DNA of 64,000 nt, taken from positions 1-64,000 of the forward strand of contig JAJEKV010000915.1 in the NCBI GenBank assembly GCA_021234155.1. Reading direction: 5' to 3'. The position numbers were made by a program, and so were the translations under genes. The notes under the pieces were generated by a model. That model saw only the letters and a list, made by a program, of their open reading frames with translations. It was not told the DNA's origin and did not search any database. Positions 30,931-40,971 of this stretch are shown piece after piece (the stretch's first letter is position 1; each line of letters starts with the position of its first letter). This stretch comes from Isoetes taiwanensis. Lineage: Eukaryota; Streptophyta; Lycopodiopsida; Isoetales; Isoetaceae.

Positions 30931-32109
30931 TTTTGATTATATTTTGTTTAAATTATACTGTTGATTATATGGTTGATGATTATAATTTTTTTTTGATTAT
31001 TTAAAAATTATAAAATTTAATTTTAAAAATTTTATTTTTTATGATTATATATTAAATAATATGTTTTGATGATTATATTTTTTTTATAAAATTAAACTGT
31101 TGATTAAAATAAATTATAAAAAATTTTTTAAAAATTATATGGTTTTTGAAATATTTTAATTAAATTTTTTTTAAAAATTTTATATATTTTTTTTATTATT
31201 TAATAATAAATTATTAAAATTATTTTATTATGAAAAAAATTTTTTTTTATTTTTAAAAAAAAACAAAAATATTTTTATTTTTTTAAAAATTTTTTTAAAA
31301 ATTTTATTTTATATGAAAAATATGTTTTTTTTAAAAATTTTTAATTTAAAAAAATAAATAAATATATTTTTTTTAATTTTTAATTTTTTTTTTTTTATAA
31401 AAAAATATTTTTTTAAAGTTTAATAATTTTATTTTTTTTTTTTTTTTTAAAAAATTTTAAAATTTTTAAAATTTTTTTATTTTTTTTTTTAATAAATTTT
31501 GAAATTATTGTTAAAAATTAAGAAAAAATTATTTTAAAAAATTTAATAAAAAATTTATTAATTTTTATTTTTTTTAAATATTTTTATTTTAGAATTTTTA
31601 TTTTTTATATTTAATTTTTTTTTTATTTTTATTTTTTTTTTGATAAAAACAATAAATTTTAATAAAATAAATTTAAAAAAATTTGATTAATATTAATTTA
31701 TTTTTTAAATGTTAAATTATTTTTTAAAATTTTTTTAATAAAATTTTAAAAAATAAAAATTTAAAAAAAATGTTTTTTCTTTTTTTTTTTTTATTTTAAT
31801 TATTTTGAAATTAAAAAAAAAATTATATTTATTTTAAAAAAATTTTTTTTTTTTAACTTTTTTTTTTTGAGGTGAATGAATTTAAAAAATAAATTATTAA
31901 AGTTTATTTAATTTTTTTTTTTTAATTTTAAAAAATGTTTTCCATTATAAATAATTAAATGTTTTATTTATAAATTTTTTTTAAAAATTTTAGACATTAT
32001 TTTTAAAATATTTAGTTTTTTTAAAAATTTTTTTAAATTTTAATTTAAAATATTTTTTTAATTTTCCATTTTTATTTTCAACAAAAAATTTTTGGTTTTT
32101 TGGACTATA
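30931..32109. other. Low-complexity A/T region
   Basis: More than 1 kb made almost only of A and T runs. I see no gene. Sequence quality is doubtful. Confidence 0.6.
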
Positions 32110-32840
32110 ATTTTAAAATGATTTTTTACCTTCACCTCCACCATTTGGATGGTCTATAGGATTCATTGCAACACCTCTAACAGTTGGTCTTTTATTTAAC
32201 CAACGTGATCTACCGGCTTTACCTAATGTTGAAAATAAATATGAATCATTTGAAACAATACCTAAAGTTGCATAACAATTTGAAGATACATAAATTTTTT
32301 TCCCAGAACTTAATTTAAGTAAACAATATCCTGATTTTTTATCTAAAATATATGAATAAGTACCTGCAGATCTAGTTATTTTAGAATTTTATAAAATATA
32401 ATTTCTATATTTGTGAAAAACTGAATTTAAGCCTATATTAATTTCTTCCATTGGCATTGAATAACCTAATCTTTGTTCTAGTTGTTTTTCACCACTTTTA
32501 ATAATATCTCCTATAATTAAATCTAAAGGTGCAAGAATATAAAAATAATTTTCTTTTTCAATATCGTATACTGAAGCAATATTTGAATTTCTATTTGGAT
32601 CATATTAATTTACTAGTTAAAAAAAATTGAATTTTTAATTCTAAAAAAATTAATTTTTTATTAAATTTTTTTTTTAAAAAATTTTTTTTTTAAAAAATTA
32701 ATTTTAAAATTAATTATTTCTTCCTGAAGAGCATTTTAATCCTATTAATTTTGATTTAAGAATTGGTTTTTTATTTAAATTTTTATTTTTTATTTTTATA
32801 AAATGTCGTTGTGATGGGGTTCTTGGATTAAGTATTTCCA
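32110..32840 (-). pseudogene. rpl2: Ribosomal protein L2, middle part lost
   Basis: Large-subunit ribosomal protein at the peptidyl transferase centre. Three islands are clear: the N-terminus (32840-32715, ending in a Gly-Arg-Asn-Asn segment), the middle Glu-like Tyr-Asp-Pro-Asn-Arg segment (about 32605) with the Leu-Ala-Pro stretch after it, and the C-terminal part with Arg-Ser-Ala-Gly-Thr-Tyr, [11 protein letters not shown] and Asp-His-Pro-Asn-Gly-Gly-Gly-Glu-Gly (32380-32120). Sequence between the first two islands is replaced by A/T runs, and a TAA lies in frame near 32390. As given it cannot make a full protein; misassembly is possible. Confidence 0.85.
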
Positions 32841-32924
32841 TATATATTTTGATTTTTTAGTTTTATGTAATATTAATGATTTTTTTAATAGTTTTAAAAT
32901 TTAAATTTATTTTTATTCTTATTT

Positions 32925-33300
32925 TTTTTTAGGACGACAAAAATTCAAAGGAAAAAAATAAAAAAATTTTCATTTAATTTTTTTTTTTATTAATTTTTTT
33001 TTTTTTTTATATTTTTTATAATTAATTTTAATAAACTTTTTTTTATAGATTTTATTTGTAACGTTATAAAAAATTTTTTTTTATTTTTAAAAAAAAAATG
33101 TATTTTATCTAAAAAATATTTAAATAAAGTTATTAAAACTTTTGGTTGAAAAATTTTTTTTTTACCATTAAGTTTTAAAGAAGAACTTGCTGAACAACTA
33201 AATTTTATTTCTCCTTTTATATTTGTTATTTGAATTACTGTATTTTTTTGTAAAAGTTTTATTTTGTTTATTATTTCTAAAAAAAAATTTAATTAAATTT
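32925..33300 (-). pseudogene. rps11: Ribosomal protein S11 fragment
   Basis: Read leftwards, 33290-33070 encodes a segment with Thr-Asn-Ile-Lys-Gly-Glu, then a Ser-Cys-Ser-Ala-Ser-Ser-Ser-Leu-Lys stretch and a Gly-Lys-Lys-Lys, the order seen in S11. The end near 32960-32930 reads Phe-Cys-Arg-Pro-Lys-Lys-Lys, like the S11 C-terminus. The link between is A/T filler with frameshifts. It lies directly upstream of rpl2, as expected for this gene pair. Confidence 0.65.
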
Positions 33301-33975
33301 TTTTTTTTTTTTTTATTAATTTTAAAAAAAAAATTTTAAAAGTTTTAAAAAATAACAAATTTTAAATTTTTAAATTTTTATTATTATTATTTTTTTTTAT
33401 AACATTTAATAGTAAAATTTTAGTATTTATTAAAATTTTTAATATTTTTAAAGCACATAAAAAATTTTTTATTTCTGTTTCATCATTAAAAAAAAAATCT
33501 TTTTTTTTTTTTTCATTTAAAATTTAAATATTAAAGACATAAATTATATATATGTAATAATTATATATTAAAAACTAAATTTATTATTTTGAAAAAAAAT
33601 TTTTTATTTTTTTTTAAAAAAAAAAAGAATGGAATTAAAAATAATTTTTTTTTAAAAAAATAGATATTAAATCAAATTAAAAAATATTTTAAAATTCTTT
33701 TTTAAAAAAACTTTTTCAAATATATAAAAATATATTATAAATAAATAAAAAAAATTTATTTTAATAATAAAAACTGAAAATATAAAATTATAAAAAAATA
33801 AAATAAATTATTTGGGATATAAAAAAAATTGTTCAAATGTTAAAATTGAAAAATTTTTTTTTTAAAAAAAAATAAATATATTGAAAATTAAAAATTATTT
33901 TTATTAAAAATTTTTTTAAATTTTTTTTAAATAAATAATAAAAATATTAAAAAAAAAAAAATTTAAAATTTAAAA
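33301..33975. other. Low-complexity A/T region
   Basis: No gene supported. Near 33400-33490 a short minus-strand stretch could be an rps11 N-terminal relic but cannot be proven. Confidence 0.45.
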
Positions 33976-33976
33976 A

Positions 33977-34040
33977 ATTAATTTTTTCTATCTGTAAAAA
34001 TGAATAAATTTTATTATTTATTTTTACAGATAGAAAAAAT
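33977..34040. repeat. Long near-perfect inverted repeat
   Basis: TTTTTTCTATCTGTAAAAAT on the left is matched by its complement on the right, around an A/T-rich loop, giving a stem of about 22 bp. It is among the few structured signals in an otherwise A/T-only stretch and lies between rps11 and a worn tRNA. It might be a terminator-like or processing hairpin. Confidence 0.7.
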
Positions 34041-34272
34041 TTAATAATAAAAATTAATGTTATTGTTGATATTTTAAATTTATTATTGAAAAATTTTAGA
34101 TGAAATTTTAAAAAATTAAAATTTTCCATTTATTATTAAAAAATAAATTCAAAAATTTTCAAAAAAAGAATTATTTTATTCGAAATTTTAAAATTTTTAT
34201 AATGTTTTATAATAATTTAATTTTAAAATTTTTAAAATTTTTTTTAATTAATTTTATTTTTTTTTTTAATCA

Positions 34273-34304
<32 letters not shown>

Positions 34305-34470
34305 GAGTAAATTTTAAAAGATATTTAATTTTAAAAAATAAATGATGTATAAAAAAATTAAATTTTATTAAATTTTTATATTTTAAAATATATTTTTTAA
34401 TTAATTTAAAAAATAATTTTTTTTTAAAATTTTTTATTTTAAAAAAATTTTCAAAATTTTAATTTAATTA
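34041..34470. other. Low-complexity A/T region
   Basis: No gene recognised. Confidence 0.45.
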
Positions 34471-34474
34471 AATA

Positions 34475-34546
34475 GGCTAAGTAAGATTTGAACTTACAAC
34501 TAAACCGTTAAAATTTTATTGTTTTACCAATAAAACTATTATAATT
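34475..34546 (-). tRNA. tRNA-like sequence, identity unclear
   Basis: The D region (TTTATTGGTAAAAC) and T arm (GTAAG-TTCAAAT-CTTAC) are clear on the minus strand. The anticodon arm does not form a normal 5-bp stem with a 7-base loop, so no anticodon can be assigned. Either a pseudogene or a stretch with base errors. Confidence 0.55.
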
Positions 34547-34549
34547 AAA

Positions 34550-34815
34550 TTTTATTATATAAAATTTTATTTAAATTAATTTTGTTAGTAATAAATTATA
34601 TATATATATATATTAAAAAATGAATATAAAAACAAAATAAAAAATGAAAAAAATTAGTTTATTTATTAAATATATTTTAATAACAATATTATTATTATTA
34701 TTTTTTTTTGTTGATTTTTTCTATTTAAAAAAAAAATTTAATCTTTTATTAAAAATATATATTAATTATTTTAAAAAAACAATTTAAAAAAAAAATTTGA
34801 AAAATTTAAAAAATT
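34550..34815. other. A/T-rich spacer with a (TA)n tract
   Basis: No gene supported. Contains a TA run near 34597-34612. Confidence 0.45.
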
Positions 34816-34819
34816 TTAT

Positions 34820-34857
34820 AAACCAATGTTCTACCAGAAACTGAACTATCTTCCTTA
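34820..34857 (-). pseudogene. 5' half of a tRNA
   Basis: Minus strand GGAAGATAGTTCAGTTTCTG and following bases form a tRNA acceptor strand, D arm and the start of an anticodon stem. The 3' half is lost in A/T filler. The amino acid cannot be assigned. Confidence 0.5.
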
Positions 34858-34859
34858 AT

Positions 34860-36112
34860 TTTTTTATTATATAAAATAACAACAAAAATGATTAATAATA
34901 CTATATATATTTATTTTTTTTATGAAATTAAAAATCGTATTTTTTTAATATTTTTTATGAATTTTTTTTTTTATTTTTTTTTTTTTTATTTTTAAAAAAA
35001 TTTTTATTTTTTTTTTATTTGTTCAAATTTCATTTTTTTTTAATTTTATAAATAAATTTGATTTTGTTTTTAAAAAATATTAAAATTAATTTTTTTAATA
35101 AATTTAAATTTTAAAAATATTTATTTTTTAAATTTTTTTTTTAATATTTTCAAAATTTAAAAAATTAAATTTTATAATATTTTTCATTTTTATTTAAAAA
35201 TATTTTTTTATATTAATTTAAGTTCATTTATTTTTTTAATTATAATTTTTAATTTTATTTTATTTTTTTTATGTTAATAAATTTTTATAATTTAAAAATC
35301 AAATGAATTTTAAAAAAAAAATTTATTGAATTTAAATTAAAAATAAATAATTATTTTAAAAAAAATTTATATTTTTTTATTATATTTGTTATTTTTATTT
35401 TCAAATTTTTATTTTTTTATTTTTTTTTTTTTATTTAAATTATACAAAAATTTTTATATTAAAAAAAAAAAATTAAAAAAAAAAATATTTTTTATTTTAT
35501 AATTTGTTTATTTTCTATTTTAATTATTAAATATTGATATTATTCAAATTTATAATTTTTTTTTTGTTTAAATTTTATTTGTTGAAATTTCATTTTTTTT
35601 TTTTAATTGAAAAAAAAATTAAAAAATTTAATTATTTTAAAATTGAAATTTTTTAAAACTAGTTAAAATAAATTAAAAATAAATTTAATTAAAAAAAAAA
35701 AAACATTTAAAAAAAAAAAATTTTAATTTTAATTATAACGATTTAAAATAATGATTTTTTCTAGTAAAATAAAAAATATATTCCAAAATTAAAAATTTTT
35801 TATTATATAAGAAAAAATTTTAAAAAAAAACTATTAAAAAAAAAAAGTTAAATAATAAATAATAGTTTTTATAATAATATTATCATTTAATATAAAAAAC
35901 CAAAATTAAAAAAAAATTAATTAAAAAAATTATTAAAAAAATAAAAAGAATGTTAGCAATTTTATAAAAAAAATTTTATTGCTTTTTAATATTGAATATT
36001 CAAATTATAACCATTAAAAAAATTTGCTTCTTAAAAAAAAAAAGAAAAATGGATGCCGATTTGTTTTTTTTTAAAATATTAATACAATTAAAAAAATTAA
36101 TTAAAAAAGAAT
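34860..36112. other. Low-complexity A/T region
   Basis: More than 1.2 kb without a supported gene. By gene order, tatC or the rest of nad1 might be expected here, but I could not find their motifs. Confidence 0.45.
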
Positions 36113-36114
36113 TT

Positions 36115-36545
36115 CAATTAACCAAATTTTTTTTTGAATACTAACGATATTTATAATATTTAATGAACCAATACAAATACAAATTGTTACAATAATAAAA
36201 GTTATAGATATTTCATAAGAAATTATTTGTGCAGCTGATCTTATTGCTCCTAAAAAAGAATATTTTGAATTACTTGACCAACCAGCAATTAAAAAATACT
36301 AATAAATATTTTTGAAAAACTGCCCAAAAAAAAAAAATTTTTAAATTTAATTTGCAAATTTTAAAATTTTATTATTAAAAAATTTTACAGACCAACCAAT
36401 TAAACTTAAAATAAAAGTTAAAATTGGAGCTAATAAAAAAATACTTGTTGTTGAGTTATTTGGAAGAATTGTTTCTTTAGAAAATAATTTTAAACCGTCA
36501 GCAAAAGGTTGTAATAAACCTAAAAATCCAATAAAATTAAGGAAA
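36115..36545 (-). pseudogene. nad1: NADH dehydrogenase subunit 1, two fragments
   Basis: Complex I membrane subunit at the quinone site. The right fragment (36545-36375) encodes [12 protein letters not shown], typical of the Nad1 N-terminal region. The left fragment (36300-36115) encodes Ala-Gly-Trp-Ser-Ser-Asn-Ser-Lys-Tyr followed by [10 protein letters not shown]. The roughly 50 residues between them, the start and the whole C-terminal half are absent and replaced by A/T-rich sequence. A functional nad1 is essential, so another copy or an assembly fault is likely. Confidence 0.88.
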
Positions 36546-36740
36546 ATTTTCTTCGTTGATTTGATTTAAATTTATTTTTTTTAAATTTTCTGCAAATTTT
36601 AAAATATGCAACATTAATCATTTAACAAACAATAATACTGAAACTTTTTAAACAATTTATATATAATAATAACATATTGTTATTATCATATATAAATATA
36701 AATAGTAATATATTTTTATTTTCATTTTTTTGAATTAAAA

Positions 36741-36811
36741 GGTTAAAATTGGAGTTGAACCAACATATTTAAGATTTGCAATCTTACACATTTCCATTAT
36801 GTTATTTAACC
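36741..36811 (-). tRNA. trnC: tRNA-Cys(GCA)
   Basis: Minus-strand cloverleaf: acceptor GGTTAAA with TTTAACC, D arm ACAT...ATGT, anticodon stem TAAGA/TCTTA with loop TTGCAAA (GCA), T arm GTTGG-TTCAACT-CCAAT (one G-U). It is fully foldable although its surroundings are degraded. Confidence 0.88.
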
Positions 36812-36814
36812 ATT

Positions 36815-37380
36815 TTTTAAAATTAAAGGAAATTTATATGAAGTAATTAAATAATAAAGTTCTTTTGTTGTTTTTGTATTATTTGTTATTATATTAAAAT
36901 TTAATGAAGGTAGATTTTTAAATAAATTATGATGTTTTTCTAATTCATTAAAAATAATACTTATTATTTTAAATGAAATTAAAAAAATATTTTTTAATTT
37001 TTTAAATTTTATTAATTTAATTAAAATTTTTTTATTAAATTAAAATATTTATTTAAAAAATTAAAAAAAAAATAATATTATAATTATCTTTTTTAGTATA
37101 ATTTTGCATCCTATAGGATAACCTTTACGAATTTTATTTATTAATGGTAATTTTGGTTTTTTTGTTAAAAGTATTAATTTTCCTTTTTGTCTAGAAATTA
37201 GTTCTAAAGAAAGCATAGCTATGCTTAAATTTTTAAAATTTATGTTTTTAATATTATATTTTAAATTTAGATTTATTTTTTTAATTTTTGGTATTTTTTT
37301 TATATTTTTATATAAAAATTTATTAATTAAATCATGTTTTATAATTAATTGAAAATAATTAATTATAATTATTTTTTAAA
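36815..37380 (-). pseudogene. rpl5: Ribosomal protein L5, nearly complete but broken
   Basis: Large-subunit protein near the 5S rRNA site. Order of islands on the minus strand: a His-Asp-Leu-Ile-Asn-Lys-Phe-Leu-Tyr-Lys-Asn start with Ile-Pro-Lys-Ile-Lys-Lys-Ile (37370-37260), a Thr-Lys-Lys-Pro-Lys segment and Lys-Gly-Tyr-Pro-Ile-Gly-Cys-Lys (to about 37100), then the C-terminal Thr-Asn-Asn-Thr-Lys-Thr-Thr-Lys-Glu and Phe-Pro-Leu end (36960-36830). Between 37085 and 36965 an A/T stretch breaks the frame. Confidence 0.82.
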
Positions 37381-37860
37381 AAAAAAAAAATTATAAATAA
37401 AATTTTAGAAAAAATTAAAATAATTTAATTAAATATTTTAAAAAATTTTGGAAAATTATTTAAAAAAGTTTAAAAATAAAATTTAATCCAAATATCAAAA
37501 TTAAAAAAGAATTAAATTTTTTAAAATTTTTTTTTTTTGAAAAAAAATTAAACATTTTGAATAAATTTGAACTAAAACAACCATCTTTATTTTTTTAAAA
37601 ATTTTGAAAAAATTTTTTTAATTAAAAAGCTTTAATTTAATTAAAAAATTAAATTTTTGAAAAATTTTTAACAGTTTTAATTGTTATTATTATTATATTA
37701 AAAAAAAAAAAAATTAAAATTTTTAAATTTTTTTTAATTTTTTAAGTTTTAACTAAAATTCAAAAAATTTAAAAGTTATCTATTTTTTTAATTTTGTTTC
37801 TTGTTGAATCATAATTTAAAATTAAATATATTTTATAATTTATAATAATTTTATACAAAT
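37381..37860. other. Low-complexity A/T region
   Basis: No gene supported; rpl14 would be expected from gene order, but no motif of it is visible. Confidence 0.45.
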
Positions 37861-37864
37861 TTAA

Positions 37865-38600
37865 AAATTAAGTTTAATTTTTGGTCCCAAAGTTTAATTT
37901 CAATTCCTTTTTTTAAAAAATTTTAAAACCATCTAAAATGTAGACGTTGTTTTTTTTGTGTTAAAGCATAATTAAATTAAATATCAATTAAAAAAAAATT
38001 TTTTTTTTTTAAAATTTAATAAAAATTTTTTAAATTTTAAATAATTTTTTTAAAAAATTCAAATAAAAATTTGTTTTAATTGTTTAAAAATAGAATATGA
38101 AATTCGAATATTTTTTTTCCCAAATTTTTTAAAATTTTATTTTTTTTATTTCAAAGTTTTTAATAAAAAATAAAAGATTTTATATTTTTGAAAAGATTAA
38201 AAAAATTTTATATTTTTTATAATTTTTAAATGATAATTTTTGAAAAAATTTTGAATTATTTAAATAAAAACAAAAAAAATAATTACAATTTTTATTACCA
38301 AAATATTTTAAATTGATTTAATAAAATTTTTTTTTTTATGAATTTAACATAATTTTTTAAATTGATTATTTTTATTAATAATAAAATTTTGTTTTTTATT
38401 TTTTAAACTAATTGTTGTAAAAAAAATTTTTTTTTTTGGAAATATATTTTTTTGCAATAATATTTAGAATTAGATATTAAAATTTTTAATTCAAAAAAAT
38501 TTAAATAAAATTTTAATTAAAAAATATTTTATTTTGTTTTACAAATAACTTTAATAATTTATATTAAAACTAAAAGAATATTTATTTAAATAATAAAACT
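37865..38600 (-). pseudogene. Possible rps7 remnant
   Basis: A minus-strand stretch at 37975-37935 reads Tyr-Ala-Leu-Thr-Gln-Lys-Lys-Gln-Arg-Leu-His-Phe-Arg-Trp, which could be the end of S7 (families end in a His-Phe/Tyr-Arg-Trp motif), and rps7 commonly follows rps12. Everything between this and rps12 is A/T filler. This is a weak guess. Confidence 0.25.
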
Positions 38601-38603
38601 TAT

Positions 38604-38816
38604 TCACCTAAATATATAAGCATAAACATTTTTTTTTATAGATGTAATATTAATTTTAACAACTTTACGTTTAGCAGAATTAGGTTTACGTGGACTTCTA
38701 ATAACAAGTTTCATACAAATTCCTTTTTTTTGTGGACATTTTTTTAAAGCAGGAGTTTTATTTAATTTTTTTTTTTGATTTCGTTTTTTTTTTATTAATT
38801 GATGAATTGTTGTCAT
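38604..38816 (-). CDS. rps12: Ribosomal protein S12, truncated
   Basis: Decoding-centre protein. The N-terminal 65 residues are well conserved: Thr-Ile-His-Gln-Leu-Ile, Pro-Ala-Leu-Lys-Lys-Cys-Pro-Gln-Lys-Lys-Gly and Pro-Arg-Lys-Pro-Asn-Ser-Ala-Lys-Arg-Lys. After Val-Tyr-Ala-Tyr-Ile the frame slips (the codons for a Gly-Glu pair are readable one frame over) and the remaining half of the normal 120-125 residues is missing. The break marks the right edge of the degraded region. A sequencing or assembly fault is as likely as a real truncation. Confidence 0.88.
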   Translation of the reverse strand: MTTIHQLIKKKRNQKKKLNKTPALKKCPQKKGICMKLVIRSPRKPNSAKRKVVKINITSIKKNVYAYIFR

Positions 38817-38944
38817 TTATTTTTTACTTATTATTTTTAATTTAATAAAATTATATAATATATAATAAATGTGGTATAATACAAATATATATTATGTCTA
38901 ACATATATATATAATATATATATATATATATAAATAATTTTTTC

Positions 38945-39043
38945 AGAAGAAATGGGATTTGAACCCACGATATGAATTTTTAATAGTTTTTTCATATAAA
39001 GATTTAGCAAATCTTCGCTTTAAACCAACTCAGCCATTCTTCT
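38945..39043 (-). tRNA. trnS: tRNA-Ser(GCU)
   Basis: Class II tRNA with a long variable arm (A/T-rich, ATATGAA paired with TTCATAT). Acceptor AGAAGAA with TTCTTCT, anticodon stem AAGAT/ATCTT with loop TTGCTAA (GCU), T arm GTGGG-TTCAAAT-CCCAT (one mismatch). Confidence 0.88.
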
Positions 39044-39056
39044 TTTTTATTATTTT

Positions 39057-39142
39057 ACCAAAAAAGGGATTTGAACCCTTACCTTTTTTTTAAAAAGACT
39101 AGAACCTAAACCTAGCATGGCTACCAATTTCATCATTTTGGT
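39057..39142 (-). tRNA. trnL: tRNA-Leu(UAG)
   Basis: Class II tRNA: acceptor ACCAAAA with TTTTGGT, anticodon stem CTAGG with a TTTAGGT loop (UAG), variable arm with paired T and A runs, T arm AAGGG-TTCAAAT-CCCTT. Confidence 0.85.
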
Positions 39143-39206
39143 TATTTATATTTTTTAGATTTTAAGAATTTGAACAAAAAAAGTTAATTATTTTTTATTA
39201 ATTTTT

Positions 39207-39291
39207 ACTCATTATTGGACTTGAACCAATACTCTTAAAATTTAGAATCAAATTTTAAGTCTGACGTGGCTACCAATTTCACCAAATGAGT
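39207..39291 (-). tRNA. trnL: tRNA-Leu(UAA)
   Basis: Class II tRNA: acceptor ACTCATT with AATGAGT, anticodon loop CTTAAAA (UAA) in a TCAGA/TTTGA stem, long variable arm, T arm ATTGG-TTCAAGT-CCAAT. Confidence 0.87.
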
Positions 39292-39308
39292 TTTTTATTT
39301 TTTAAATT

Positions 39309-39382
39309 GGAAATAACCGGATTTGAACCGATAACTTTATACTTGCAAAATATATACTTTACCAATTTTAAGTTATATTCCC
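39309..39382 (-). tRNA. trnA: tRNA-Ala(UGC)
   Basis: Acceptor GGGAATA with TATTTCC (one G-U), anticodon loop TTTGCAA (UGC) in an A/T-rich stem, T arm ATCGG-TTCAAAT-CCGGT (one imperfect pair). The D arm is ACTT...AAGT. Confidence 0.8.
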
Positions 39383-39430
39383 TTAATAATATATATATAT
39401 ATATATATATATTATTTGTATAAAAAATTC

Positions 39431-39504
39431 TCTTCAAGTTGGGTTTGAACCAACGACCAAGTAGTTAACAGCCACTTGCTCTACCAAAACTGAGCTATTG
39501 AAGA
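39431..39504 (-). tRNA. trnN: tRNA-Asn(GUU)
   Basis: Acceptor TCTTCAA with TTGAAGA, D arm GCTC...GAGC, anticodon loop CTGTTAA (GUU) in an AAGTGG/CTACTT-type stem, T arm GTTGG-TTCAAAC-CCAAC. Confidence 0.9.
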
Positions 39505-39522
39505 AGTTTTTTTTTTAAAAAA

Positions 39523-40317
39523 TTAATTATATTTATAATAATGCAAAGCAGTTTTTGGTTTTATTGGAAATAAGAAAAGATTTAAAAAAGCATTAAAATA
39601 AAAAGGAGTTGAATAAAAAATTTGTAAAGTTTTATAATTAATAGTTAAACTATTAATTTGAATAGGCCAGCAAGTTGATTTTTTTATATTATTAATAATA
39701 AATTTATAAAATTTAGGGTTAATTTTAATTATATCATTTTTATTTACCAAATAAGAACCATTTCTAATTATTTGATTATTTACAAAAACATGGCCATGCA
39801 TAATAAGTTGTCTAGCACTTTTTATACTTTTAGTAAAAAAAGATCTATATAAAATACTTTCAAGTCTTCTTTCCATAAATTCAAAAAAATAAAAATCATA
39901 AGTTTTTTTAAAAGGTAATTTTTTTGTATATATTTTTTTTTTCCAAAGTTTTTTTACTATTTTTCTCATATTTGTTTTTTTTAAATTTCCATAAAACAAA
40001 CTAATTTTTTTTGCAAGTTGCATTTTATATTTATAGTAATGTTTAGTAAATTTAGGTACTTTAAAATACACTTTTTGAGGTATAATATTATTTCCACTAT
40101 AATCGAATAAAAATATTTTTTTTCTTGGTTTTTTACATTTATATTTATAAGAATAAGAGTAATAAAATTTACGTTTTTTTAATTTGTTTATTAAAGCTTT
40201 CCATTTTTGATTTTTAAAATTAAATATTTTTTCTCTAGATTGAACATTTTCAAATAATTTTTGAAATTTTTTGTATAATGGTTTGTTAATTGATTTTTGA
40301 TTTTTTTTTAGTATCAT
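39523..40317 (-). CDS. rps4: Ribosomal protein S4
   Basis: Small-subunit assembly protein of 264 residues with the S4 RNA-binding domain: Glu-Arg-Arg-Leu-Glu-Ser-Ile-Leu-Tyr-Arg near residue 150, then Ala-Arg-Gln-Leu-Ile-Met-His-Gly-His-Val-Phe-Val-Asn (about residues 168-180). The N-terminal half is very basic and longer than in bacteria. Its start overlaps the end of rps2 by 32 bases. Confidence 0.93.
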   Translation of the reverse strand: MILKKNQKSINKPLYKKFQKLFENVQSREKIFNFKNQKWKALINKLKKRKFYYSYSYKYKCKKPRKKIFLFDYSGNNIIPQKVYFKVPKFTKHYYKYKMQLAKKISLFYGNLKKTNMRKIVKKLWKKKIYTKKLPFKKTYDFYFFEFMERRLESILYRSFFTKSIKSARQLIMHGHVFVNNQIIRNGSYLVNKNDIIKINPKFYKFIINNIKKSTCWPIQINSLTINYKTLQIFYSTPFYFNAFLNLFLFPIKPKTALHYYKYN

Positions 40318-40960
40318 TAGTGTTTTTTAAATTTTTTTTGTTATTAATATTTTTTTTTTTTGGTAATTTTAATATTTTTTCAATTAAAATCGAAAAAAAA
40401 AATTGAATTTTTTTTTTTCTTAATGTAGTTAAATTATTATTACTAAAAATAGAATAAGATGAATTTTTATAATAATATTTTTTGGGATCTAAACTTGGAA
40501 TTGCTAAAGTTATATTTGGTATCTTACGATTATAGTAACGTTCTATATCTATAATATTTGAACGTTCATACATTACAAGTAAACGTGGTTTTTTTATTTG
40601 TTTTAATATTGATATTTTTTTTTTTAATAAAATTTTTTTAATTTTTTTGTTATTTGAAAATAATCCTTTAATCCAGGCTACTCTTGGTAAAAAAGAATGA
40701 TTTGTTTTTTTTTTTAAAAAAAAAACAAATTTTTTTTTTATTAATGATTGTTCTCCTATAATTAAAATTTTTTTTTGATTTTTATGATATTGAAATATAA
40801 TTTGTAACATTTTTTTAAAATTTAAGCTAGTTTCTTTTAATGAAAATAATAAATTATTTTTATTTTTGATTTGGTTATATATTTTAAAATTTATTAATTC
40901 AGATAGAATTAATCGTTGTTTAATAATTTTTTTTTGTTGATTTGATTTAACTGTTTTCAT
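40286..40960 (-). CDS. rps2: Ribosomal protein S2
   Basis: Divergent S2 of 224 residues. The Tyr-His-Lys-Asn-Gln-Lys-Lys-Ile-Leu-Ile-Ile-Gly segment (about residues 58-70), the Phe-Leu-Pro-Arg-Val-Ala-Trp-Ile-Lys-Gly stretch (about 90-100), a Pro-Arg-Leu-Leu-Val-Met segment (about 123-128), the Asn-Ile-Thr-Leu-Ala-Ile-Pro-Ser-Leu-Asp-Pro part (about 148-158) and the order rpl6-rps2-rps4 support the call. Confidence 0.8.
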   Translation of the reverse strand: MKTVKSNQQKKIIKQRLILSELINFKIYNQIKNKNNLLFSLKETSLNFKKMLQIIFQYHKNQKKILIIGEQSLIKKKFVFFLKKKTNHSFLPRVAWIKGLFSNNKKIKKILLKKKISILKQIKKPRLLVMYERSNIIDIERYYNRKIPNITLAIPSLDPKKYYYKNSSYSIFSNNNLTTLRKKKIQFFFSILIEKILKLPKKKNINNKKNLKNTNDTKKKSKIN

Positions 40961-40971
40961 CTATTATTTTT

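Noticed and set aside
30747-31004. Plus-strand frame of 85 codons with a 15-residue repeat
   Set aside because: It is only the 45-bp tandem repeat read in an open frame. No homology, no start context, opposite strand to all genes.
33947-34129. Minus-strand frame of 60 codons
   Set aside because: Built on the long inverted repeat and A/T runs; no protein features.
27430-38600. Ribosomal RNA genes hidden in the degraded region
   Set aside because: I looked for conserved SSU and LSU core motifs on both strands and saw none.
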